Part shown: positions 1-7,095 of the stretch, piece by piece | How the letters are laid out: each line of letters opens with the position of its first letter | Position numbering within the stretch: the first letter of the stretch is position 1 | Assembly: GCA_049802875.1 (NCBI GenBank) | Contig: JBARNH010000007.1 | Location: 1-64,000 of the forward strand | Direction: 5' to 3' | Source of the DNA: Lutacidiplasma sp049802875 | GTDB lineage: Archaea > Thermoplasmatota > Thermoplasmata > Lutacidiplasmatales > UBA184 | Length of the DNA: 64,000 nt | Translations under genes and position numbers: made by a program | Notes under the pieces: generated by a model | What the model was told of the DNA's origin: nothing | Database searches by the model: none | What the model saw: the letters and a program-made list of their open reading frames with translations, nothing else

Positions 1-2
1 GA

Positions 3-76
3 CGGGCCCGCCGGGATTCGAACCCGGGTTTGAGGCTCCGGAGGCCTCCGTGATGTCCAAGCTATACTACGGGCCC
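3..76 (-). tRNA. tRNA-Arg (anticodon CCG)
   Basis: Read on the minus strand, this 74-base unit folds as a tRNA. A 7-bp acceptor stem (GGGCCCG/CGGGCCC) is followed by an anticodon arm GAGGC-CTCCGGA-GCCTC, placing CCG at the anticodon, and a T arm CCGGG-TTCGAAT-CCCGG. CCG reads the arginine codon CGG, which suits this GC-rich genome. The discriminator base is G and no CCA is encoded. The D stem is weak: only two of four pairs form in the usual register unless one C is bulged. No intron is seen. Confidence 0.93.
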
Positions 77-92
77 TTCGGGCTATGTGGAT

Positions 93-110
93 CTCTGCGT
101 ACACGCAGAG
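93..110. repeat. 18-bp palindrome between tRNA and aminopeptidase pseudogene
   Basis: CTCTGCGT and ACGCAGAG form an 8-bp perfect inverted repeat separated by two bases. It lies just upstream of the minus-strand tRNA-Arg and about 120 bases before the plus-strand pseudogene at 229. The spacer is too short for an RNA hairpin loop, so a dimeric protein-binding site is the more natural reading. Function is unknown. Confidence 0.5.
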
Positions 111-228
111 CCGTCCGGATGTTCCGCCCTGACGCGCCCGGAGGGGTAACCGTTACGGTAGCCCCGGGCCGCGGGCGACGCGCTGCGGCGAGCGCGGCAG
201 GGAAATATTCGCGCGCGTTGCTCCGAAC

Positions 229-1329
229 ATGCCCGCCGATCCGGTGACCCCCGCTACTCGAGCGAAGCTCGCCCGGTCCGTCCTCCAACGGAATCTGAAA
301 GTACGCAAAGGAGAGCATGTGACCATTGAGGCCTGGACGCACACCTTGCCCTGGGCCGTCGCCTTCGCCCGAGAGACCCGTCGTCTCGGAGCGTTTCCGT
401 TGATCACGTACGACGATGAGGACGCCTACTGAACCGCCGTGGACAACGGACAGGACGCATTGCTGAGCAAGGCCGGCGCCCACGAATCCGGAGCACTCGC
501 AAAGACCGACGTGTTCCTCCATATGTGGGGCCCAACGGATCGGGTCCGACTGGGCACCCTTCCTGAGGCTCGCGCCGAGAAGCTGTTTGCCTGGAACCCG
601 GCGTGGTACGCCGCTGCGGACAAGGCAGGCCTCCGGGGAGCTCGTCTCGACATCGGTCGGATCTACCCCGCGACGGCGCGGGCGTACGGGGTCGATTACC
701 GTACGTGGGCCGACCAAATGACTCGCGGGACGATGGTGGCTCCCGAAACGCTAGCGCGCACCGCGGCGCCGGTGGTCACGGCACTCCAACGGGGGAAGAA
801 ACTCCGAATCCGTGACGATCACGGGACCGACCTCACACTCGGGCTGGCCCACCGCCCCGTGCAAGCGTTCACCGGAGTTCCCCGGCCGGGGCGAGGAGGA
901 CCGCAGCGGCTGGTGTCGCTTCCCGCTGGTTACATGCGGGCCGCGCTCGACGAGACCGTGGCGGAGGGGACGATCGTCGCCAATCGTCCGAACTACGCCG
1001 ACCCGCCGGCGAAGGCCACCGGTGGAGTGTTCGAGTTCCGCCATGGGAAACTCACGAGCGCGCACTTCGACCACGGAGGCGAGAGCTTCGCGAAGGGATT
1101 CAGGGCCGGCGGCAAGGGCCGAGACCGCCCCGGGACCCTCGGGTTTGGACTGAACCCGGCCATGCGGGACACTCCGCCCGATGAGGATGCGGAATTGGGT
1201 GCGGTCCTCGTCGCCGTGGGGGGAAACCGCCGGTTGGGCGGGAAGAATCCCTCGCCGTTCTTCGGCTGGGTGGTGAACGCCGGCGCGACGATCGAGATGG
1301 ACGGGAAGTCCCTCTTCCAGAACCGCTGA
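229..1329 (+). pseudogene. Aminopeptidase-like (M29 family) gene with one in-frame TGA
   Basis: This is a paralogue of the intact gene at 1620-2723 and aligns with it along its whole length. One TGA at 430-432 interrupts it. The paralogue reads DAYWDAV here and this copy reads DAY-stop-TAV, so the change is TGG to TGA. The remaining 296 codons are open and well conserved (for example ADGTIV/AEGTIV and NPSPFFGWVVNAGA). A TATA-like GAAATATTC about 25 bases before ATG 229 suggests the promoter survives. The stop could be a recent nonsense mutation, readthrough or a sequence error. GTG 439 could restart translation. Confidence 0.8.
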
Positions 1330-1384
1330 CCGGCCCCCTATGGGCCCTAAGGTGCGGGCACCGAAGCGCTTCACGCCGGCTCGC

Positions 1385-1515
1385 AGGGCTTGGCTTGGGC
1401 CGGCGGTCGCCTTTGATTCGAAGTGGCCGCTGTCCCCGCACGAGCGATGGCCGCCTTGCTCCGCCAGAAATGTGCCGGGACCCCACATCCGATAGGTGAC
1501 CATGACGGTTCCCCA
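1385..1515 (-). pseudogene. Degenerate second copy of ribosomal protein S27ae
   Basis: The minus strand encodes WGPGTFLAEQGGHRSCGDSG followed by HFESKA. This matches the intact S27ae at 2739-2930, which has CGPGIFLAEHADRRSCGKCG followed by YSESKA. Three of the four zinc-binding cysteines are lost and no sensible start or terminus remains. It sits behind the aminopeptidase pseudogene just as the intact S27ae sits behind the intact paralogue, so the pair is one duplicated block. The boundaries given are approximate. Confidence 0.75.
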
Positions 1516-1619
1516 CGGGGCCTTGAACGGGGGCCCGCCGCGGGGTCGCCGCCATCGGACCCAGTCCCGTTTCCGGACCCCCGGGATTCCGTAAATACCT
1601 CCTACCGAATCGCGGAGCC

Positions 1620-2723
1620 ATGGCGAAAGACCCCGTCCCCCCCGCAACGCGTACGAAGGTCGCTCGATCCGTCCTCACAAAGAACCTCGCGGTCAAACCC
1701 GGGGAACGCGTCATCATTGAGGCGTGGACGCACACACTCCCCTGGGCGGTGACGTTCGCGCGGGAGGCGCGCCGCCTCGGCGCCCAGACTCTCGTGCCGT
1801 ACGAGGACGAAGACGCGTACTGGGACGCCGTCAAGAGCGGGAGCGAGAACGTCCTTGGGAAACCGGCGGCCCACGAGTGGGCCGCGTTGGGAAAGACCGA
1901 CGTCTACATCCACATGTGGGGCCCCGGCGACCGCGTCCGGCTGGGCACGCTCCCCGAAAAGCAGGCGAGCACCCTCTTCGGGTTCAACGCCGACTGGTAC
2001 CGTGCGGCGGCGAAGGCCGGGGTCCGAGGCGCCCGGATGGAGCTCGGCCGGCCCTACCCGACGCTCGCGAGAGCATACGCCGCGGATCAGTCGCGGTGGA
2101 CGGACGAGGTGATCCGTGCGACCATGGTCTCCCCGGACGCTCTGGCCGCGTCCGCCGCCCCGGTGGCGAGGGCGCTCCAGCGCGGGAAGAGGATTCGGAT
2201 CCGGGATGACGCGGGTACGGACCTCACGCTCGGTCTGGCCGGACGGAAGCCGAAGGTGTTCGCCGGGCACGTGAGCCCGGCGGACCGACACCGCCAATTC
2301 TTCTCACTGACGACTCTTCCGAGCGGCGCGATCCATGTTGCGCTCGACGAGAACGTGGCGGACGGGACGATCGTCGGCAACCGCGACTGCTTCTACGACG
2401 ACGGGGTCGCGACCGGCGGGGTGCTTCGATTCCGTCGCGGGAGACTTACCCGTGCCGAATTCGACCGCGGCGGGGAGCGATTCCGGAAACCGTTCAAGGC
2501 CGGTGGGAAGGGTCGCGACCGCCCGGGTCAGTTGCGGGTCGGGCTGAACCCCGAACTCCACAACACGCCGCAGCTCGAGGACATCGAGCTCGGCGCGTTC
2601 ACGGTCGCCGTCGGAGGCAACGCCTTCCTCGACGGCAAGAACACGTCGCCGTTCTTCGGCTGGGTCGTTAACGCGGGCGCGTCGCTCGAGGTAGACGGGA
2701 AGCCAGTTCCGATCCGCGGCTGA
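1620..2723 (+). CDS. Aminopeptidase T (M29)-like protein, possibly inactive
   Basis: This 367-residue protein has the fold landmarks of M29 aminopeptidases: an N-terminal domain with VKPGERVIIEAW, a central LPSGAIHVALDEN stretch near residue 233, and a late GLNPELHN segment. M29 enzymes bind two metals through Glu, His and Asp residues, usually within LPxGE, a GxxHxALG stretch and a late HxD. Here LPxGE is LPSGA, the His segment reads GAFTVAVGG, and no final HxD is visible. Peptidase activity is therefore doubtful, although the family assignment is reasonable. A TATA-like CGTAAATAC about 26 bases upstream supports a leaderless ATG at 1620. The degenerate copy lies directly upstream. Confidence 0.75.
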   Translation: MAKDPVPPATRTKVARSVLTKNLAVKPGERVIIEAWTHTLPWAVTFAREARRLGAQTLVPYEDEDAYWDAVKSGSENVLGKPAAHEWAALGKTDVYIHMWGPGDRVRLGTLPEKQASTLFGFNADWYRAAAKAGVRGARMELGRPYPTLARAYAADQSRWTDEVIRATMVSPDALAASAAPVARALQRGKRIRIRDDAGTDLTLGLAGRKPKVFAGHVSPADRHRQFFSLTTLPSGAIHVALDENVADGTIVGNRDCFYDDGVATGGVLRFRRGRLTRAEFDRGGERFRKPFKAGGKGRDRPGQLRVGLNPELHNTPQLEDIELGAFTVAVGGNAFLDGKNTSPFFGWVVNAGASLEVDGKPVPIRG

Positions 2724-2738
2724 GTCTCCGGGGCGCGC

Positions 2739-2930
2739 TCAGGCGGCTTTGGGCGGCTTGGCCTTCGGTGGGGATGCCGCCTTCGATTCGGAGTAGCCGC
2801 ATTTCCCACACGAGCGCCGATCTGCGTGCTCCGCCAGAAAGATGCCGGGGCCACACTTCGGACACGACTTGTGCGTCCGGGTGAGGGTCTCGCCCTTAAC
2901 GTCGTAGAGTCCGACTCGCCCCTTCGCCAT
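2739..2930 (-). CDS. rps27ae: Ribosomal protein S27ae
   Basis: This 63-residue zinc-binding small-subunit protein has four cysteines in CPKC and CGKC, with GPGIFLAEHADRRS between them, the classic S27ae zinc finger. A short Ala/Pro/Lys tail (SPPKAKPPKAA) follows the core. It lies six bases downstream of S24e on the same strand, the usual archaeal order, and is almost certainly co-transcribed with it. A broken copy is present around 1385-1515. Confidence 0.95.
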   Translation of the reverse strand: MAKGRVGLYDVKGETLTRTHKSCPKCGPGIFLAEHADRRSCGKCGYSESKAASPPKAKPPKAA

Positions 2931-2936
2931 CGGCGC

Positions 2937-3572
2937 TCATTCCTCTTTGGATGCCGCGGCGTCCTTCGCGGGCTTGGCGGCCTTGGCTTTGTGCTCGCCT
3001 TTGTGATGCTCGGCCTTCGGCTCGCCCGCACCCTCGGGTCCTGGTTCTGTCCGGTCTCCTGACTTGTGCTCGCCCTTGTGCTCGGATTTGTGCTCCGCCT
3101 TGTGTTCCGACTTGAGCTCGGGCGGGGATTCGGGCTTGCTTTCGGGCTTGTGCTCCGTCTTGGGCTCGCTCTTCGGCGGGGGAGTTCCTTCGGCCGGTGA
3201 TTCCGCCTTCGCGCTCTCGGCGGGGGCGGGCGGCTTCGGCGCTTCCGTAGCCGCCGCTTCCGCGGGCGGAGTTGCGCCTTTGACGACCTTCTCCTTGAGT
3301 CCGTTCCGAACCAGAATGTGCTCGCGGGTGATCGACTTGGCCGCGTCGGCGGTTTCATACACCAACGCGTCCCCGAGCGTGGTCGCGGTGCCGTAGCGCG
3401 CCGCCATCCGCTCGATGATCACGCGGTCCTTCGGTGCCCGTACGAGCTTGGAAAGCTCCCCGCGGACCGCCTCCCGACTGGGCGTGGCGGCGGTCGGGTG
3501 CGCTACCTCGAACCGGTACTCGCGTCGCTTGAGCAACGGATTCGGATGGTCCTCAACGATCTTGATCTCCAC
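2937..3572 (-). CDS. rps24e: Ribosomal protein S24e with long charged C-terminal extension
   Basis: Residues 1 to about 97 are a normal S24e: MEIKIVEDHPNPLLKRREYR opens it, and KDRVIIERM plus the Thr/Gly-rich GDALVYE follow. Archaeal S24e is normally near 100 residues; this one has 211. The extra half starts with an Ala/Pro/Glu-rich linker and continues with repeats of the type EHK-Ser/Gly/Ala, ending in a Lys/Ala-rich tail. The extension is low complexity, highly charged and probably disordered. The start is GTG at 3572. S27ae follows closely in the same transcript. Confidence 0.93.
   Translation of the reverse strand: MEIKIVEDHPNPLLKRREYRFEVAHPTAATPSREAVRGELSKLVRAPKDRVIIERMAARYGTATTLGDALVYETADAAKSITREHILVRNGLKEKVVKGATPPAEAAATEAPKPPAPAESAKAESPAEGTPPPKSEPKTEHKPESKPESPPELKSEHKAEHKSEHKGEHKSGDRTEPGPEGAGEPKAEHHKGEHKAKAAKPAKDAAASKEE
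2985..3165 (-). repeat. Degenerate 12-nt tandem repeats inside S24e
   Basis: The coding DNA for the S24e tail holds imperfect 12-base units of the form TTGTGCTCSGMY on the plus strand. Each encodes four residues (Glu-His-Lys plus Ser, Gly or Ala). They explain the repetitive protein tail and are a likely place for slippage-driven length change between strains. Confidence 0.7.
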
Positions 3573-3665
3573 GACCGAATCTCCTGAACTCCGTCCGAAT
3601 GCTGAGGTGCGCGCGAGGGACTCCCCTCGGCCCCGAGGAGGGCGAAGGAGGCCCCCTCAGCCGGG

Positions 3666-3684
3666 GTACCGTATATAACGGTGG
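3666..3684. promoter_or_regulatory. Strong palindromic TATA element in a 372-base gap
   Basis: ACCGTATATAACGGT is a nearly perfect archaeal TATA box set in a 5-bp dyad (ACCGT/ACGGT). It lies between S24e (minus, start 3572) and the glycosyltransferase (plus, start about 3945). It is about 95 bases from the S24e start and about 265 from the glycosyltransferase start, which is unusual where leaders are mostly absent. No tRNA, SRP RNA or RNase P RNA signature was recognised in the gap. It may drive a leadered ribosomal transcript. Confidence 0.5.
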
Positions 3685-3944
3685 CCCCGGCGGCCGTGGT
3701 TCCCATGTCGGGAAGTGGCCCCCGCCCTCTCGAACAGCCTTCCTGCCCCGCGAATCGGGGGAGGACGTTCTTCAGGGGATCGGCCCTGACGTCGAAGCGT
3801 TGGGGCGCTCGGTCAACGCCCGCACTGCGAGGCGCCGCCCGGAGGAGTACGTGAGCGACCGACGCACCACTCACGGTTTCCGCGCGATTCGGAAAGGCCA
3901 TATCTTCCGAAGAGGGTTTGAGGAGCACCCTTCGGGGGACCGTC

Positions 3945-5327
3945 GTGACGCCCTTGTCCATCTGTATCAACACGCAGACCCCGCTCGTCCAATTCCTCGG
4001 ACCCCCGGACGGGACCCTCATGGATACGGCGGGCCGGGACCCGACGAACCTGGCGACGCTTCGCGAGGGGATCGATTACCGGTACTCTCCCGGCGGGGTG
4101 ACGCGGATGGTCTATCCGCTGGTCCGCCGGCTGCTGAAGGACAAGGTGCTCAGCGATGCGCACTGGGTCGCGCTCAACCCTCACGCGCCCGCGACCGTCC
4201 GACTGGGGGAGATGACGCTTCATAACGTCACGATCGAGGGGGAACGGATGGCCGGCTACGGGAAGGTGAAGGAGGCCATCTGGGGAAGGATCCACGAGAT
4301 CGACACGGCCGAACGCCACGACGACCTGTTCTGGACGGAGGCGTTCTCCGAGTACGCGTACTACAACCGTCGGACCGCGGAACTGATCCACCAGCTGGAC
4401 GAGGCCCACGACTTCGACGCGTTCTACATCCACGACTTCCAACAGATGCCGGTGGGGCAGATGCTCAGCACTTTGAAGCCGAAGATCTTCCGATGGCACA
4501 TCCCGTTCGACGCGTCCGGTATCCCCGAGCAGTGGAGGACCGTGCTCTTGTCCTATCTCGACAGCTACGACGTGATGGTGGTGAGCGCGGAGCGATACGT
4601 GGAATCGATGCACGAGCTCCACCCGAAAGGGAAGATCCTCCGCCTCTACCCGTACGTCGACCCCGACGACTACACTCGGCCGGACCGGGCGACAGTCGCG
4701 GCCACCTCGGAGCGTCTCGGGATCGCCGCGACGGACGAGGTAGCGCTCCTGGTCGGCCGAATGGACCCGATCAAGGGACAGGACCTCGCGATCGCGGCGT
4801 TCGCCTCCCTCGCGGACCGCTACCCGCACCTCAAGCTCGTGCTCGTCGGCAACGGAAGCTTCTCGGGATCGGGTGCGGGACTCGGGCTCTCGAAGTCGGG
4901 GGAGTGGCGAGCCCACCTCGAGAAGATGGTCGCCGCCCACGGACTCGAGCGCCGGGTGATCTTCACCGGCCACCTCTTGCAGGGCGACCTGGACTGCCTC
5001 TACGAGCGGTCTCGGTTCACGATCCTTTCCTCGGTCCGCGAAGGATTCGGCCTGGTGGCCGTCGAGAGCTGGTTGCACGGAAAACCGGCGATCGTAACGG
5101 TCCGGGCGGGGATCGCGGAGCTCATTCACGACGGCGTGAACGGACTGCTGTTCGACCCCGAGGACCCAGAAGCGCTGGCGGCGAAGATGAAGCTCTTATT
5201 GAACGACCGCTCCGGTGAGCTGAGGGCGCGCCTCGCCCGGAACGGGCGAACGACTTCCAAGAAGTGTTCGCTCGCCGCCGCGGAGAAAGCGGAGCGAACG
5301 ATGTTGGCCGAACTCACGGAGGCGTAG
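3945..5327 (+). CDS. GT4 family glycosyltransferase (trehalose-synthase TreT-like)
   Basis: This is a two-domain GT-B glycosyltransferase of about 460 residues. The N-terminal half carries FDAFYIHDFQQMPVG and the Arg-x-His segment RWHIPFDASG, both typical of trehalose glycosyltransferring synthases and related GT4 enzymes. The C-terminal half has the donor-binding features LLVGRMDPIKGQDLAI and SVREGFGLVAVES (the E-x7-E motif). TreT joins a nucleotide-activated glucose to glucose to give trehalose; that substrate is inferred. GTG 3945 is preferred because MTPLSICINTQTP begins the fold; an in-frame TTG lies at 3918. The MscS gene starts at the next base after the stop. Confidence 0.85.
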   Translation: MTPLSICINTQTPLVQFLGPPDGTLMDTAGRDPTNLATLREGIDYRYSPGGVTRMVYPLVRRLLKDKVLSDAHWVALNPHAPATVRLGEMTLHNVTIEGERMAGYGKVKEAIWGRIHEIDTAERHDDLFWTEAFSEYAYYNRRTAELIHQLDEAHDFDAFYIHDFQQMPVGQMLSTLKPKIFRWHIPFDASGIPEQWRTVLLSYLDSYDVMVVSAERYVESMHELHPKGKILRLYPYVDPDDYTRPDRATVAATSERLGIAATDEVALLVGRMDPIKGQDLAIAAFASLADRYPHLKLVLVGNGSFSGSGAGLGLSKSGEWRAHLEKMVAAHGLERRVIFTGHLLQGDLDCLYERSRFTILSSVREGFGLVAVESWLHGKPAIVTVRAGIAELIHDGVNGLLFDPEDPEALAAKMKLLLNDRSGELRARLARNGRTTSKKCSLAAAEKAERTMLAELTEA

Positions 5328-6086
5328 GTGACCGCGCTCGGCGTGGTCGGGGCCTGGGTCCTCCCGTACGTACCCGTCTTCGTCATCGTGATTCTCACGC
5401 TACTGGTCGCTTGGCTGGGCAGCCTGCTGATCGGCCGGATCCTGCGCTCGAGCACGCCTCAAATGGCCGCCACGGGCCGCCGACTGGGGGCGGCCCTGGT
5501 CGGACTGATCGGAGGCACGCTGGCGCTCCAGGCGCTCGGAGTGAACCCCGACATCCTCCTCGTCGTGATCGCGCTGCTGGGCATCACGGTCCTGGTCGCG
5601 TTGAGGGAACCGCTGAACAACTACGGGTCGAAGTACTTCTCCAACATCTACACCCCGTTCAAGCTCGGCGACACGATCCAGGTCCAGGGGTTTTCGGGGA
5701 AGGTCATCGAGATCAATGCGATGACGACCATGCTCCTCTCGGACAACGACCAGCTCATTTCGGTTCCCAACGTATCGATGATCCGAGACGTCGTGGTGAA
5801 CACTTCCCCCCAGGCGTGGAAGGAGGTGACGATCCCCGTCACGATCGGGGGGAATGTCGACCTCGCGACGTTCGAGAGCGACCTGCTCAAGACGCTGTCG
5901 AAGCTGAAGACGCGTCTCGACCCCCGGTTCCCTCCGGTTCTGACCACGAAGGCCCGCACGGCGCAGTCGAGCGATCTCGTCCTGACCCTCATGATCCGAC
6001 GCCCCGAGGACCGGGACGCGATCACCGCGGAGGCGAACAAGCGCCTGACCGAGCTGCTCGACCGAGTGCGCGGGGTTCGTCGCTGA
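5328..6086 (+). CDS. mscS: Small-conductance mechanosensitive channel (MscS family)
   Basis: This 252-residue membrane protein has three N-terminal hydrophobic segments and the MscS pore and beta-domain signature, visible in ALREPLNNYGSKYF, KLGDTIQVQGFSGKV and DNDQLISVPN. MscS channels open when membrane tension rises on hypo-osmotic shock and release solutes. GTG 5328 directly abuts the glycosyltransferase stop, so the two are translationally coupled. This supports a joint role in making and venting a compatible solute. Its last 65 bases overlap the convergent HAD gene. Confidence 0.9.
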   Translation: MTALGVVGAWVLPYVPVFVIVILTLLVAWLGSLLIGRILRSSTPQMAATGRRLGAALVGLIGGTLALQALGVNPDILLVVIALLGITVLVALREPLNNYGSKYFSNIYTPFKLGDTIQVQGFSGKVIEINAMTTMLLSDNDQLISVPNVSMIRDVVVNTSPQAWKEVTIPVTIGGNVDLATFESDLLKTLSKLKTRLDPRFPPVLTTKARTAQSSDLVLTLMIRRPEDRDAITAEANKRLTELLDRVRGVRR

Positions 6087-6780
6087 GCGAGCCCCGGTCC
6101 GCCGTTCCCCGCACCCGTTCGGCGAGCGGCCCGCGGACGAACTCGAGCACCCCGCGATCGAACTCGCCCCGACACCGGTAATCTGCCGCCGCCCGGACGT
6201 CGCGAAGGGCATTCCCCACCGCCCCGGAAAGAGTGGCCCCGCGCATCAGGTCGAGGTCGGTCTCGGCGTCCCCGATGCCTGCGTACCCCGACCGCGCCAA
6301 TCCGAGGCGCCGAAGGGCCAGTCGAGTTCCCGACCACTTGTCTACCCCCACGGGCAGAACCATCAGACGGTCAACGTTCGCGATCACGCGGACGGGAAGA
6401 CCACGCAGCGCTGCCATCAGCTTCCGACGTTCCTCTCGTGGTACCGAGATGACGACCTGACCGTACCGGGCGTTCACTCCCCCTCGTTCCTCCAGGCGCC
6501 GACGGAGGGATGCGGCCGGCCGAAGTCCGACCACCGTCGGCTTCGTACCGAGGGGCACCTCCACCATCGCTCCGTTCTCCGCGACGATCCCGTCCACCTC
6601 GCCGAAGGCGCGAGCGAATCCCTGCAGCTCCCCGTACTGCCGACCCGAGACGAGGAGGGTGCGGAGCCCCATCGCCCGGGCTTCCCGAAGGGCGGTCCTC
6701 CCGGTCGCCGTAGGGGGCCGCCCCGGTCGGATCAGCGTACGGTCGAGGTCGGTCGCGAACACCGAGATCCGGCGTCCCAT
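6022..6780 (-). CDS. HAD-superfamily phosphatase (type IIB, Cof-like)
   Basis: This protein of about 252 residues has motif I DLDRTLI (nucleophile and acid/base Asp), motif II VSGRQYGEL, and motif IV GIGDAETDLDLM. This pattern fits HAD-IIB enzymes such as sucrose-, trehalose- or mannosylglycerate-phosphate phosphatases and archaeal phosphoglycolate phosphatase. The start at 6780 (MGRRISVFATDLDRT) is chosen because the fold begins there, although the frame stays open much further upstream. The neighbouring GT4, MscS and GH15 genes suggest a sugar-phosphate substrate, but this is inference. Confidence 0.8.
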   Translation of the reverse strand: MGRRISVFATDLDRTLIRPGRPPTATGRTALREARAMGLRTLLVSGRQYGELQGFARAFGEVDGIVAENGAMVEVPLGTKPTVVGLRPAASLRRRLEERGGVNARYGQVVISVPREERRKLMAALRGLPVRVIANVDRLMVLPVGVDKWSGTRLALRRLGLARSGYAGIGDAETDLDLMRGATLSGAVGNALRDVRAAADYRCRGEFDRGVLEFVRGPLAERVRGTADRGSLSDEPRALGRAARSGACSPPR

Positions 6781-7095
6781 CAGTGACCCGCGGGAATGGC
6801 TGGCGGAACTTGCGGAGCCACCGGCGAAACCGCGGATGCTACCGTTCCGAGGGGACCGAACGTTCATCTCGATAGCCCAAGGGAACTCGAAGCGGAATCC
6901 GTGCCCGGCAGATGACTCCGTTGCGGTGGAGCCGCGGGCGAGCCGGAACGATTGCAGGTCATCGATCGGGTCCACGACGCGCACCGGTGTAGTTACGCAT
7001 TCCGCCGGGGCGACGATGCGGGCACCTTCCCCCCGTGGGGCCTTAGGCAATCCGGGCCGAACTTTATCAACTCCCGGTACCCCGAGAGTTATACG

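Noticed and set aside
229..1329. TGA read as tryptophan (alternative genetic code)
   Set aside because: Most genes here end normally in TGA, and the second internal TGA (28945) is not at a Trp position, so recoding does not explain both.
2528..3358. Long minus-strand frame overlapping S27ae and S24e
   Set aside because: Composition is Arg/Pro/Ser repeats produced by reading the S24e tail repeats in another frame.
3690..3940. SRP RNA or RNase P RNA downstream of the strong TATA element
   Set aside because: The conserved sequence elements of either RNA were not found.
3813..5129. Long minus-strand frame opposite the glycosyltransferase
   Set aside because: It mirrors the codon bias of the plus-strand GT4 gene, is rich in Arg, Val and His, and has no family features.
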